Shown in pieces: positions 54,232 to 62,971 of a stretch of DNA of 64,000 nt. Both the position numbers and the translations under genes were made by a program. The DNA lies in NCBI RefSeq assembly GCF_022267315.1, contig NZ_JAIKLE010000001.1, positions 124,001 to 188,000 of the forward strand, written 5' to 3'. The stretch is from Maribellus maritimus (GTDB taxonomy: Bacteria > Bacteroidota > Bacteroidia > Bacteroidales > Prolixibacteraceae). How positions within the stretch are numbered: the stretch's first letter is position 1; each line of letters opens with the position of its first letter. The notes under the pieces were generated by a model that saw only the letters and a list, made by a program, of their open reading frames with translations, was not told the origin of the DNA and made no database searches.

Positions 54232-54278
54232 AATGTAACTAAAATAATTTAGCTCACTGAGTGTTATTTAGTTACATT
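54232..54278. repeat. Inverted repeat between alaS and the M23 peptidase gene
   Basis: Arms AATGTAACTA (54232-54241) and TAGTTACATT (54269-54278) are perfect ten-base inverted repeats with further AT-rich complementarity inside (AATAATTT/TTATT). The right arm overlaps a TACATTTG -7 element. It may be an operator in the divergent promoter region or a cruciform-prone sequence. Confidence 0.5.
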
Positions 54279-54280
54279 TG
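54273..54280 (+). promoter_or_regulatory. Candidate -7 element, distal promoter of the M23 gene
   Basis: TACATTTG is an exact TAnnTTTG match followed by C, the commonest Bacteroidota form, 99 bases before the ATG at 54380. It overlaps the right arm of an inverted repeat. Confidence 0.4.
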
Positions 54281-54313
54281 CCGCGACAATTTTAAAACGT
54301 AAATTTTAAAATT

Positions 54314-54344
54314 CTTGCAAAGTTAGACGTTTTAATTAATTTTG
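54314..54344 (+). promoter_or_regulatory. Promoter of the M23 peptidase gene
   Basis: CTTG at 54314-54317 (consensus -33 TTTG) is separated by exactly 19 bases from TAATTTTG at 54337-54344 (consensus -7 TAnnTTTG). This is the best two-box promoter match in the window; predicted start lies near 54350, 30 bases before the ATG. Confidence 0.65.
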
Positions 54345-54379
54345 TTTAGAAACAGAAACTAAAATTTAGCCTTTATTAT

Positions 54380-55360
54380 ATGGCGAAAAAAAAGTATAAG
54401 TTTAATCCGGATACCCTGAGTTACGAGAGAGTCGGAATTTCAATCAAAGAAAAACTGACAAAAATTTTAGCCCATTTTGCAAGTAGTTTTGCACTGGCTT
54501 TACTTTTTGTAGTTGTTTTTCTGAACATGTATGAAACGCCTAAGACAAAATCACTTGAGCGGGAAAACAAAAGACTTCTGACACAGTATGAACTGATGTC
54601 GAAAGATTTGGAGAAGATTGATAAAGTGCTGGCTGAACTTGAACAGCGGGACGATAATATTTACCGCGTGGTTTTTGAAGCAGAGCCCATTCCTTCATCG
54701 GTAAGAAAAGCCGGCTTTGGGGGAACAAACAAATACTCGGAGCTGGAAGATATGAGCAACTCCAAAATGGTTATTGCAACTGCCAGAAAGCTGGACATGC
54801 TTGCCAAAGAAGCATATATCCAATCAAAATCATACGACGAAGTGTTGGAACTGGCATTAAACAAAGAAAAAATGCTGGCATCTATTCCTGCCATTCAGCC
54901 GGTCGCGAATAAAAACCTGAAGCGAACAGCCAGTGGCTGGGGATACCGGATGCACCCGATTTACAAAGTTCGTAAATTTCACTATGGCATGGATTTTACC
55001 GCTCCAACAGGAACTCCTGTTTATGCTACCGGCGACGGGAAAGTAATTGAAGTTAGCGGTTCATCAAGAAGCAGGGTTGGTTTTGGACTTGTAATAAAAA
55101 TTGATCACGGGTACGATTACGAGACCTTATATGGCCACTTAAGTGCATTTGATGTAAAACGCGGACAACAGGTAAAACGAGGCGACATTATTGGTTATGT
55201 AGGAAACACGGGCGGTTCAACAGCACCACACCTACATTACGAGGTTCATAAAAACGGGCGTGCCATCAATCCCGCTTTCTATTATTATAAAGATCTTACT
55301 CCACAGGAATATGACAAAATGATTGCCATTTCATCCAATATTGGTCAAACACTTGACTAA
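54380..55360 (+). CDS. M23 family peptidoglycan endopeptidase
   Basis: 326-residue LytM-type zinc endopeptidase acting on peptidoglycan cross-links. One N-terminal membrane helix (about residues 34-50, SSFALALLFVVVFLNM), a coiled coil (about 57-92), then the M23 domain with metal ligands His201 and Asp205 (HYGMDF), and His284/His286 (HLHYE), with YGHLS between. All catalytic residues are present, so it is an active enzyme rather than a degenerate regulator. Adjacent to alaS on the opposite strand and ahead of a MerR gene. Confidence 0.93.
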   Translation: MAKKKYKFNPDTLSYERVGISIKEKLTKILAHFASSFALALLFVVVFLNMYETPKTKSLERENKRLLTQYELMSKDLEKIDKVLAELEQRDDNIYRVVFEAEPIPSSVRKAGFGGTNKYSELEDMSNSKMVIATARKLDMLAKEAYIQSKSYDEVLELALNKEKMLASIPAIQPVANKNLKRTASGWGYRMHPIYKVRKFHYGMDFTAPTGTPVYATGDGKVIEVSGSSRSRVGFGLVIKIDHGYDYETLYGHLSAFDVKRGQQVKRGDIIGYVGNTGGSTAPHLHYEVHKNGRAINPAFYYYKDLTPQEYDKMIAISSNIGQTLD

Positions 55361-55450
55361 CAGACAGGCAAAAATTTATCAATTTTCTTGACAACACATT
55401 AGCTCCTTTTTATCTTTAACTGGATTTTAAAATGCTAAACTAATTTTTTA

Positions 55451-55804
55451 TTGCCGGTGCCGTACAAAAAACCCAAAATAGAAAAAGTAATTTTTACGAT
55501 TGGCGAAGTAGCTAAAATGATGGATGTGGAAACGACTGTAATTCGCTATTGGGAAAATCAATTTGAGGCGCTAAAGCCGCAGAAAAACAAAAAAGGCAAC
55601 CGCTTGTTTACGAAGGAGGACATTGAAGTAGTGAAATTAATTCATCATCTTGTAAAAGAGCGTGGGTTAACGATAAAAGGTGCAAAACAAAAATTAAAAG
55701 ATAATCCGGAAGGAACTTCTCACGATTTTGAGATTGTAAAAAAGCTACAGAAAATAAAACAGGAATTGATGGAAATAAGGGATAAAATGGGCAACGAAGC
55801 ATGA
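55451..55804 (+). CDS. MerR-family transcriptional regulator
   Basis: 117-residue DNA-binding protein: MerR winged helix FTIGEVAKMMDVETTVIRYW through NRLFTKEDIEVVKLIHHLV, with a short C-terminal helix (KKLQKIKQELMEIRDKM) and no effector domain. Short MerR proteins of this type precede NIF3 homologues in Bacteroidota. Translation starts at TTG 55451 or GTG 55457; no ATG is available upstream of the domain. The stop overlaps the next ATG by four bases. Confidence 0.88.
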   Translation: MPVPYKKPKIEKVIFTIGEVAKMMDVETTVIRYWENQFEALKPQKNKKGNRLFTKEDIEVVKLIHHLVKERGLTIKGAKQKLKDNPEGTSHDFEIVKKLQKIKQELMEIRDKMGNEA

Positions 55805-56898
55805 CGAAAATAAAAGGAATTGTACATTTTTTTGAAGAGTTGGCACCGCCACAATTACAGGAATCATACGATAACGCCGGATTAATTATCGGCTCGGCAA
55901 ATGCCGAAGTTGATTCTGTTCTGGTTTCGCTTGATGTTATAGAAGAAGTGGTTGACGAGGCCATTGCCAAAAAGGCACAACTAATTGTGGCGCATCACCC
56001 GATCATTTTTTCCGGCTTGAAAAAAATTACAGGGAAGAATTATGTAGAAAGAACCATAATAAAAGCAATAAAAAACAACATTGCCATTTTTGCGGCACAC
56101 ACCAATCTTGACAGTGTAACAGGAGGCGTTAACTCGATCATCTGCAAAAAAATAGGACTGGAGAACTGCCAAATTCTTCAACCTGCAAAAGGACAGTTAA
56201 AAAAGCTGGTTACCTTTATTCCAACGGAACACGCCGACAATGTGAGGGAGGCAGTGTTCGCTGCCGGGGCAGGAAATATTGGAAACTACGATTCCTGCGG
56301 ATACAATCTGGAAGGAACGGGTAGTTTTAGGGGAAATGAAACCACCAATCCGTTTGTGGGCGAAAAAGGACAAATTCATTATGAAAAGGAAATTCGTTTT
56401 GAAACCATTTTTCCCGCTTATTTGCAGCATAAGATAATAAGTGCGCTTTTAAACTCCCATCCTTACGAAGAAGTAGCCTACGACATTTATCCTTTAGAAA
56501 ATAATTTTGAAAACGCCGGGATGGGAATGGTTGGCACCCTCCCCGAAGAAAAAACAGAAAAAGAATTTCTTCAGCACTTAAAGGGTACCTTTAAAACAGG
56601 AGTAATAAAACATACCCGTTTGCAGGAAAAACCGGTTAAAAAAGTAGCTGTTTGTGGTGGAGCCGGGTCATTCTTATTACCCAATGCCATTTCAGTAAAA
56701 GCAGATTTTTTTGTTTCCGGAGATTTTAAATACCATCAGTTTTTTGATGCAGAAAATAAAATAGTAATTGCGGACATCGGACATTTTGAAAGTGAACAAT
56801 TCACTAAAGATCTTTTTTATGAATTACTTACGAAAAATTTCCCTAAATTTGCAGTCCGTTTGTCGGAAGTGAATTCCAACCCGGTTTTTTACTTCTGA
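55801..56898 (+). CDS. NIF3/YqfO family dinuclear metal protein
   Basis: 365-residue NIF3-like protein (DUF34), with the inserted PII-like domain of the YqfO type (about residues 130-230). Metal-ligand motifs: IVAHHPIIF (His, His), AAHTNLDS and the C-terminal DIGHFESEQF (His, Glu). Proposed GTP cyclohydrolase I type 2 activity is debated, so the role is best left open. It is coupled to MerR upstream and 32 bases from the zinc-ribbon gene downstream, forming a three-gene operon. Confidence 0.93.
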   Translation: MTKIKGIVHFFEELAPPQLQESYDNAGLIIGSANAEVDSVLVSLDVIEEVVDEAIAKKAQLIVAHHPIIFSGLKKITGKNYVERTIIKAIKNNIAIFAAHTNLDSVTGGVNSIICKKIGLENCQILQPAKGQLKKLVTFIPTEHADNVREAVFAAGAGNIGNYDSCGYNLEGTGSFRGNETTNPFVGEKGQIHYEKEIRFETIFPAYLQHKIISALLNSHPYEEVAYDIYPLENNFENAGMGMVGTLPEEKTEKEFLQHLKGTFKTGVIKHTRLQEKPVKKVAVCGGAGSFLLPNAISVKADFFVSGDFKYHQFFDAENKIVIADIGHFESEQFTKDLFYELLTKNFPKFAVRLSEVNSNPVFYF

Positions 56899-56930
56899 TT
56901 TTTAAGTTTGAAATTTAACATTACATAGCG

Positions 56931-57701
56931 ATGAATGCACCATATTCAAGGCAAGAAGACAAAGACATTTCTATTGAAGAAAAATTACGCGCGTTGCATG
57001 AACTGCAAAGTGTAGTTTCAGAGGTTGACAAGATAAAAACACTGCGGGGTGAACTTCCGTTGGAAGTACAGGATTTGGAAGATGATATTGCCGGGTTAAA
57101 AACTCGTTTGAAAAACCTGGAAGAAGATATCAAAAACTTGGATACAGCAATTAACAACAAAAAAATTGCAATTAAAGATTCGCAGGCGTTGATTGCTAAA
57201 TATACCGAACAGCAAAATAATGTTCGTAACAACCGTGAATTTGACTCTCTTTCAAAAGAAATTGAATTCCAAAATCTGGAAATTCAGCTTTCAGAGAAAA
57301 GAATAAAAGAATTCACCACCGAGATGGCAGAGAAAAAAGAGACCATGTCCAGTTCGGAAAAACAATTAAAAGAACGGATTGAAGACTTGGATCGGAAGAA
57401 AAAGGAGCTCGAAGAAATCACTGAGGAAACCAAAATTGAGGAAGAAAAACTTAAAGCAAAGTCGGAAAAAATTGAGTCATTTATTGAACCCAGGCTACTG
57501 ACTGCTTTTAAACGTATCCGTAAAAATGCACGCAACGGATTGGCCGTTGTTACGATTCAGCGTGATGCCTGCGGAGGTTGCTTTAACAAAATTCCACCAC
57601 AAAGACATTTGGATATTGCCAGCCGTAAAAAAATTATTGTTTGCGAATATTGCGGACGTATTCTGGTTGATAAAGATATAAATGTAGTTGAAGTTGAATA
57701 A
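56931..57701 (+). CDS. Coiled-coil protein with C4 zinc ribbon
   Basis: 256-residue protein: a long antiparallel coiled coil (about residues 15-195, heptad-rich in Glu/Lys/Leu) followed by a zinc ribbon with Cys214, Cys217, Cys238 and Cys241 (ACGGCFNKI and VCEYCGRIL). This is the CT398/DUF164-like family, which commonly follows NIF3 in Bacteroidota and is linked in other phyla to flagellar/secretion chaperoning or RNA metabolism; the function here is unknown. Last gene of the MerR-NIF3 operon, followed by a terminator. Confidence 0.9.
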   Translation: MNAPYSRQEDKDISIEEKLRALHELQSVVSEVDKIKTLRGELPLEVQDLEDDIAGLKTRLKNLEEDIKNLDTAINNKKIAIKDSQALIAKYTEQQNNVRNNREFDSLSKEIEFQNLEIQLSEKRIKEFTTEMAEKKETMSSSEKQLKERIEDLDRKKKELEEITEETKIEEEKLKAKSEKIESFIEPRLLTAFKRIRKNARNGLAVVTIQRDACGGCFNKIPPQRHLDIASRKKIIVCEYCGRILVDKDINVVEVE

Positions 57702-57723
57702 ATTCAAAAAAATTATAAAATTA

Positions 57724-57753
57724 AACCGGTTCAGACATTGAATCGGTTTTTTT
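57724..57753 (+). terminator. Terminator after the zinc-ribbon gene
   Basis: Arms AACCGGTTCA (57724-57733) and TGAATCGGTT (57739-57748) pair with one G-U; seven Ts follow. Ends the MerR-NIF3-zinc-ribbon operon. Confidence 0.85.
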
Positions 57754-57758
57754 GTGTA

Positions 57759-57790
57759 AAAAAATACCGTTCCCTGCCAGCAGGAAACGG
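57759..57790 (-). terminator. Terminator after the TPM operon
   Basis: On the minus strand CCGTTTCCTGC and GCAGGGAACGG form an 11-pair stem with one U-G and a very short loop, followed by TATTTTTTT. It lies 37 bases after the stop of the first TPM gene and back-to-back with the + strand terminator. Confidence 0.8.
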
Positions 57791-57826
57791 TTTCATATTA
57801 TTCTAATTCTGTCTTTTTCTGATCCG

Positions 57827-58618
57827 CTACCAGCTTCCACCGGCGCCACCGCCGCCAAAACTGCCACCGCCAAATCCGCCGAATCCGCCACCGCCAAAGC
57901 TTCCTCCTCCGGATGAAAAATTATTAAACGATCCCCTGTGAGAATTTCCTCCCGACATCATTCCCATAGCCACCCAAAAGGGCAGGCTTCTTCCCGGAGA
58001 ATAAAACCTTCTTCGTCTTCCTCGCAATATGGGAAGAACAACAAAAAACAGGATGATAAAAAAGAGCACCGGGATGCCTCCTCCCCTGTTTTGTGCATAA
58101 TATTCCTGGTATTCCTGTGCTGAATATTCCCCGCGGGTAATGTCCATAATTACCTTTATTCCGCTGGCTAAGCCTTTGTAATAATTGTTTTCTTTAAAAT
58201 GAGGAATCATTTCATTGTCAACTACAGTACTGTTCACTACTGCATCAGGAAGAACACCTTCCAGACCATAACCGGTAGCTACAAAAATCTGCCCGTTGCT
58301 GTCAGCTTCCTTGGGTTTCAAAAGAATAATAATTCCATTGTCATTCCCTTTTTGGCCAACGCCCCAGTTTTCACCCAAACGAAATGCATAATCACCGGGG
58401 TCGTATCCTTCCAGATCTTTTACAGTTACCACCACAATTTGAGTTGAGGTTTCACGTGCAAACTGTTCCAGTGTCCCTTCCAGCTGATTGTATTCATTCC
58501 TGCTCAAAACATTTGCAAAATCGTTTACCAAACGCGGCGGATTTGGGCGTTCAGGAATTTCTGCAAAGGCCGTGAGGGTTATGCCGATAAATAATAGTAT
58601 TAATTTGATTGATTTCAT
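57827..58618 (-). CDS. TPM-domain membrane protein (YgcG-like)
   Basis: 263-residue protein with a signal peptide (LILLFIGITLTAFA), an extracytoplasmic TPM domain (about residues 30-150; FARETSTQIVVVTVKDLEGYD and VATGYGLEGVLPDA), one membrane helix (GIPVLFFIILFFVVLPILRG), and a Gly/Ser-rich tail (FGGGGFGGFGGGSFGGGGAG). This matches the YgcG/TPM_phosphatase family linked to photosystem repair in plants but of unknown role in Bacteroidota. A Shine-Dalgarno-like AGGAGG precedes the ATG. Last gene of the LemA-TPM-TPM operon. Confidence 0.92.
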   Translation of the reverse strand: MKSIKLILLFIGITLTAFAEIPERPNPPRLVNDFANVLSRNEYNQLEGTLEQFARETSTQIVVVTVKDLEGYDPGDYAFRLGENWGVGQKGNDNGIIILLKPKEADSNGQIFVATGYGLEGVLPDAVVNSTVVDNEMIPHFKENNYYKGLASGIKVIMDITRGEYSAQEYQEYYAQNRGGGIPVLFFIILFFVVLPILRGRRRRFYSPGRSLPFWVAMGMMSGGNSHRGSFNNFSSGGGSFGGGGFGGFGGGSFGGGGAGGSW

Positions 58619-58626
58619 TATTCCTC

Positions 58627-59067
58627 CTATTTTTCGCCAAATGAAATTTCATCCGACAATTCATTTACATCATCCAGTTGGTAGGGGAAGTGAGCTTTTA
58701 ACTGTTCACCTGCTTTTACGATACCATCGGCCAATCCGTCAGCAAACTTATTTTCTTTAAACCGGGCAATGGCCTCATCTTTTATTTTTTCCCAAAAATT
58801 TTCGGGTACTTTCTCGTTTATTCCTGCATCACCTAAAATTGCAAACTTTTGGTCTTCAACAGCCAGGTAAAAAAGGACACCATTCCGCAACTCCGTTTTT
58901 TGCATTTCCAGCTTGTCAAAAATATATGCAGCCCGGTCTAACACATCTCCTTTGCAATGTTTTTCGATATGAACCCGTATCTCCCCGGAGGTATTTGTTT
59001 CTGCCACCCGGATTGCATTGGTAATTTGCAACTTGTTTTCTTCTGTAAAATATTTATATACGCTCAT
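58627..59067 (-). CDS. TPM-domain cytoplasmic protein
   Basis: 146-residue TPM-domain protein without signal or membrane segment: ETNTSGEIRVHIEKHC, LEMQKTELRNGVLFYLAVED, FAILGDAGINEKVPENFWE and ADGLADGIVKAGEQLKAHFP are the family blocks. It has lost the secretion signal of its neighbour, so the two TPM proteins would act on opposite sides of the membrane. A GAGGAGG-like ribosome site precedes the ATG; 8 bases separate it from the next gene. Confidence 0.9.
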   Translation of the reverse strand: MSVYKYFTEENKLQITNAIRVAETNTSGEIRVHIEKHCKGDVLDRAAYIFDKLEMQKTELRNGVLFYLAVEDQKFAILGDAGINEKVPENFWEKIKDEAIARFKENKFADGLADGIVKAGEQLKAHFPYQLDDVNELSDEISFGEK

Positions 59068-59117
59068 TTTATCCCTCCTCTGTTTTCCTTCTCATTTGTA
59101 AATCTCTGCAATCAACT

Positions 59118-59696
59118 TTAAAACTGAACTTCAGGAGCCTGCTCTGCACCTTGCTGTGCTTCAAAATACGTTTTCTTATCAAATCCAAACCAACCGGCAT
59201 AAATTACCCGCGGAAATTTACGAATGTAAGCGTTATAGGATTGTGTGGTTTCATTAAACTTCCTTCGTTCAACAGCGATCCGGTTTTCTGTTCCTTCCAG
59301 TTGCGCCTGTAAATCACGAAAATTTTGATTGGCTTTTAAATCGGGGTATCGTTCTACTACTACCATCAAACGTCCCAAAGCAGAAGACAAACCTTCCTGA
59401 GCCTGGGTAAATTGTTGCAGAGCCTGCGGGTTCAGATTTTCAGGATTTACATTCACTGATGTTGCTTTTGAACGCGCCTCAATCACTCCTTCCAACGTTT
59501 CCTGTTCATGCGCAGCGTAACCTTTTACCGTATTTACCAGATTAGGAATCAGGTCGGCACGACGCTGGTATACATTTTCAACCTGCGACCACGAAGAAGC
59601 AACCTGTTCATCCAGTTCAACCATTTTATTATACCCGCAACTCGAGAATAAAAAAGCTGAAACAACTGCGAGCAATACAACAAATAATCTTTTCAT
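59118..59696 (-). CDS. lemA: LemA family lipoprotein
   Basis: 192-residue LemA protein. The signal peptide ends in LFSSC (lipobox, Cys19), giving a lipoprotein; the family's helical core shows VASSWSQVENVYQRRADLIP, VNTVKGYAAHEQETLEGVIE and LMVVVERYPDLKANQNF. LemA genes are regularly followed by TPM genes, as here, but the function is unsettled. The frame extends 12 codons upstream; ATG 59696 puts the signal peptide first. First gene of the operon. Confidence 0.93.
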   Translation of the reverse strand: MKRLFVVLLAVVSAFLFSSCGYNKMVELDEQVASSWSQVENVYQRRADLIPNLVNTVKGYAAHEQETLEGVIEARSKATSVNVNPENLNPQALQQFTQAQEGLSSALGRLMVVVERYPDLKANQNFRDLQAQLEGTENRIAVERRKFNETTQSYNAYIRKFPRVIYAGWFGFDKKTYFEAQQGAEQAPEVQF

Positions 59697-59823
59697 AATT
59701 CCTTTTTTATTTTGATACTTACAAATATTCATAAAATGTGTGAAAAATCAGTGCATTTATCGGGGAAAGGCTATAATTTGCCGCTGTATTGTTACTATCA
59801 AAAGATAAATCAAAACAGAAACC

Positions 59824-61824
59824 ATGACAGCGGAAGAATTCAAATCAGCTATTTCAGAAGGAATTCCAGACCAACTCCCTGCCCTAAAAGCGTACGACAT
59901 AACGATAAATCATGCCCCGCGACGAAAGGACATTTTATCGGTAAAAGAGAAAAAACTGGCGGTAAAAAATGCGCTCCGCTACTTTCCGCAAAAATTTCAT
60001 ACTGTTTTAGCCCCTGAATTTCTGGAAGAACTAAACAGTTACGGGCGAATATATATGTACAGGTTCCGCCCCGCTTATAAGATGTATGCGCGGCCAATTG
60101 ATGAATACCCTGCAAAATCGCAACAGGCAGCTTCCATCATGCTGATGATTCAAAACAACCTTGACCCGGCAGTAGCACAACACCCACACGAACTGATTAC
60201 TTATGGGGGTAATGGTGCTGTTTTTCAAAACTGGGCACAATACCGCTTAACGATGAAATACCTCGCTGAAATGACCGATAACCAAACCCTTGTGATGTAT
60301 TCCGGTCATCCTATGGGTTTGTTTCCCTCTCATCCGAATGCGCCGCGTGTGGTGATTACCAACGGAATGATGATTCCAAACTACTCATCAAAAGACGACT
60401 ATGAAAAGTTCAATGCACTTGGCGTAACACAATACGGGCAAATGACGGCCGGTTCCTACATGTATATCGGGCCGCAGGGAATTGTACACGGCACAACCAT
60501 TACGGTGATGAACGCTGCCCGTTTGCATTCGGACGGAAACATGGCCGGGAAAATCTTTGTAAGCTCCGGACTGGGAGGTATGTCAGGAGCACAACCCAAA
60601 GCTGCGGTAATTGCGGGATTAATTTGCGTAGTTGCTGAAATAAACCCTAAAGCAGTTGAGATACGACATCGCCAGGGCTGGGTGGATGAAGTGTACACCG
60701 ATCCCGACAAACTTATAAAACGAATGCTTGAGGCTCAAATAGAAAAAGAGGCTGTTTCTCTGGCCTACCAGGGAAATATCATTGATCTGTGGGAAGAACT
60801 GGCAGAAAGAAATGTCAGGATAGACCTGGGCTCGGATCAGACATCGTTACACAATCCTTTTGCAGGTGGATATTACCCGGCTGATTTATCGCTGGAAGAA
60901 TCAAACCGGATGATGGCAGACAACCCGGAAGCATTTAAAACAAAAGTATATGCATCGTTAAGAAGACACGTAACCGCCATTCATAAAATGACAGACAATG
61001 GAATGTATTTCTGGGATTATGGAAATGCTTTTTTGCTGGAAGCCAGTCGTGCCGGTGCCAACATTATCGATACACGGGGTGAATTTATCTACCCTTCGTA
61101 TGTGCAGGATATTATGGGGCCCCTGTTTTTTGATTATGGTTTTGGTCCGTTCCGTTGGATATGTACTTCAGGCAAACCGAAAGATTTGGCAACAAGCGAT
61201 AAAATTGCCGCAAAAGTGCTGACTCAACTTGCAAAAACAGCTCCCGACGAAATAAAAATGCAGATGCAGGACAATATTCACTGGATTGAAGAGGCGGGAA
61301 AAAACCAACTGGTAGTAGGCTCGCAGGCCCGGATTTTATATGCCGATTGCAACGGGCGCACACAAATTGCACTGGCTTTTAACAAAGCTGTTAAAGAAGG
61401 GAAAATATCGGCACCCATTGTTTTGGGACGCGACCATCACGATGTTTCGGGTACCGACTCCCCCTACCGCGAAACTTCAAACATTTATGATGGCTCGGCG
61501 CTTACCGCTGACATGGCGGTTCAAAATTTTACCGGCGACAGTTTTCGGGGTGCAACCTGGGTATCGCTGCACAATGGCGGTGGTGTTGGCTGGGGTGAAG
61601 TGATCAACGGTGGTTTTGGAATGACCATCGACGGATCGGAGGAAGCCGGCAAGCGGATAAAAATGATGTTGCACTGGGATGTAAATAACGGCATCGCCCG
61701 ACGTAGCTGGGCGCAAAATCCGCCGGCAAAATTTGCCATTCAGCAGGCTATGAAACAAAACCCCGGTTTAAAAGTGACCCTGCCCAATGAAACGGATAAA
61801 GCGTTGCTGGATAGCCTGTTTTAG
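59824..61824 (+). CDS. hutU: Urocanate hydratase HutU
   Basis: 666-residue enzyme of histidine breakdown that hydrates urocanate to imidazolonepropionate using a tightly bound NAD. Family blocks: ITYGGNGAVFQNWAQYRL, MYSGHPMGLFPS, GQMTAGSYMYIGPQGIVHGT, KIFVSSGLGGMSGAQPKA (NAD loop), LGSDQTSLHNPFAGGYYP and the C-terminal VSLHNGGGVGWGEVINGGFG. The length is the longer form found in Bacteroidota (bacterial HutU is about 550-560). No hutH, hutI or other hut genes are in the window on either side, so the pathway is not clustered here. Confidence 0.95.
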   Translation: MTAEEFKSAISEGIPDQLPALKAYDITINHAPRRKDILSVKEKKLAVKNALRYFPQKFHTVLAPEFLEELNSYGRIYMYRFRPAYKMYARPIDEYPAKSQQAASIMLMIQNNLDPAVAQHPHELITYGGNGAVFQNWAQYRLTMKYLAEMTDNQTLVMYSGHPMGLFPSHPNAPRVVITNGMMIPNYSSKDDYEKFNALGVTQYGQMTAGSYMYIGPQGIVHGTTITVMNAARLHSDGNMAGKIFVSSGLGGMSGAQPKAAVIAGLICVVAEINPKAVEIRHRQGWVDEVYTDPDKLIKRMLEAQIEKEAVSLAYQGNIIDLWEELAERNVRIDLGSDQTSLHNPFAGGYYPADLSLEESNRMMADNPEAFKTKVYASLRRHVTAIHKMTDNGMYFWDYGNAFLLEASRAGANIIDTRGEFIYPSYVQDIMGPLFFDYGFGPFRWICTSGKPKDLATSDKIAAKVLTQLAKTAPDEIKMQMQDNIHWIEEAGKNQLVVGSQARILYADCNGRTQIALAFNKAVKEGKISAPIVLGRDHHDVSGTDSPYRETSNIYDGSALTADMAVQNFTGDSFRGATWVSLHNGGGVGWGEVINGGFGMTIDGSEEAGKRIKMMLHWDVNNGIARRSWAQNPPAKFAIQQAMKQNPGLKVTLPNETDKALLDSLF

Positions 61825-61917
61825 GAAATATCCCGGGTCTTTCTCATTCTGTCTGCCAATCGATTACTCAGCGCAGGTACCATGGTAAAACAACACCGGC
61901 CTACTTGACACCCGGAT

Positions 61918-61952
61918 AAAAAAAGAGGAGCATCTAAACATCAATGCCCCTC
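61918..61952 (-). terminator. Terminator after the DUF6261 gene
   Basis: On the minus strand GAGGGGCAT and ATGCTCCTC pair with one G-U across a ten-base loop and run straight into seven Ts. It lies 125 bases after the DUF6261 stop, so the transcript carries an untranslated tail. Confidence 0.75.
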
Positions 61953-62077
61953 CTAAAATCAATGACAACTCAAATGACTACAAACAAATATTTTATTTAA
62001 AACCGTTGTCCTTCACACACGCTGCAGGAGAAAAAACAATCCCTGTTCCGGTGATCAGGTTGAGTTTATTCTGTTTT

Positions 62078-62796
62078 TTACACCGTCATTTCCGGCTCTT
62101 CCTTTTTGCCCCGTTTTTTCACCGTTTCATTATTGTCGGCAATAATTTCGGCAATGGTGCGGGCTAATGCGCCATAGGTTGCTTCATCTACAATTTCCAT
62201 GGCACGCAGGTATACTACAATTTTGCCGTTTAGCAAATCAACAAGCTCTCTTTTAATCCCGAAGCACTGATTGCGGTGCTTTCCTGTGCTTTCTCCTGTT
62301 CATAAGCCAAACGCGCAGCTTCAAACTCACTCTGGGCTGCCTGTAAAGCGGCAATAAGTTCGGCACAACCCGACAGTTGGGCAATTGCATCCTGCAGATT
62401 GGGTTTTGCGAGGTCGTTAAGCAGCGAAGCCACCAGCGAAGATTCCGAAGCATAGCTTTTGCCCGTAATCGAAACCCCGTTTTTATCAAATATTTTTTTT
62501 ACTTTTTGCGCCGCTGCTTTTACATTATCATCAGGGTGATGCAGCAAGCCCAGCAGCAAATAATAAAACGAGCGTATCTCACTGTCGCGTTTTTCATCTT
62601 TTTCTTCCAAGTTACTTTCCGTTTTGCTTCGGTTGATGGCCGATGTAAGATTTTTTGAAAACGACTCAAGAGTGTTAAACATGTGAGGCAAATGGAGATC
62701 AGAGTCTAATCCCGCATTTTTGAATGCGCTGATGATACGCATTGAAACAGCGTCAACCTCAGTAACGCGGCTTTTACTTAACAAATTGGGAATCAT
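62078..62796 (-). pseudogene. DUF6261 family gene with a one-base frameshift
   Basis: Bacteroidota-specific protein of unknown function, about 239 residues if the frame is repaired. From ATG 62796 the frame reads MIPNLLSKSRVTEVDAVSMR to ISASGLKESLLIC and stops near 62230. Changing frame at GGATTAAAAG (around 62245-62255) gives IKRELVDLLNGKIVVYLRAM and ends MEIVDEATYGALARTIAEII then DNNETVKKRGKKEEPEMTV with a stop at 62078, the usual DUF6261 C-terminus. One added A (GGAATTAAA) would fuse both parts. Sequencing error or recent mutation are both possible. The protein is helical, with a Gln/Ala/Glu-rich coiled coil. The array at 62972-63150 lies on its 5' side. Confidence 0.8.
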
Positions 62797-62971
62797 AATA
62801 CTTCATTTTATTTTTTTGAAAGCACCGGGAACAGGGTTTGTACTTGTTTAGGGTGCATCAACATTTTGTTGATTTTTCAATTTTAACCAAAACCATCGGT
62901 TTGGCAAAAAAAACGATGATGTTGCTCGACATAATCTTATGCCTCTGGTTTAATTCTCAGATTGTCAGACC
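62797..62971. other. Non-coding leader region of DUF6261
   Basis: 175 bases between the DUF6261 start and the first complete 41-bp element. It contains a small hairpin with arms ATCAACA (62857-62863) and TGTTGAT (62867-62873) followed by five Ts, and the sequence TTATGCCTC at 62938-62945, in phase with the array, that looks like a degenerate half-element. No open frame is supported. Confidence 0.45.
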
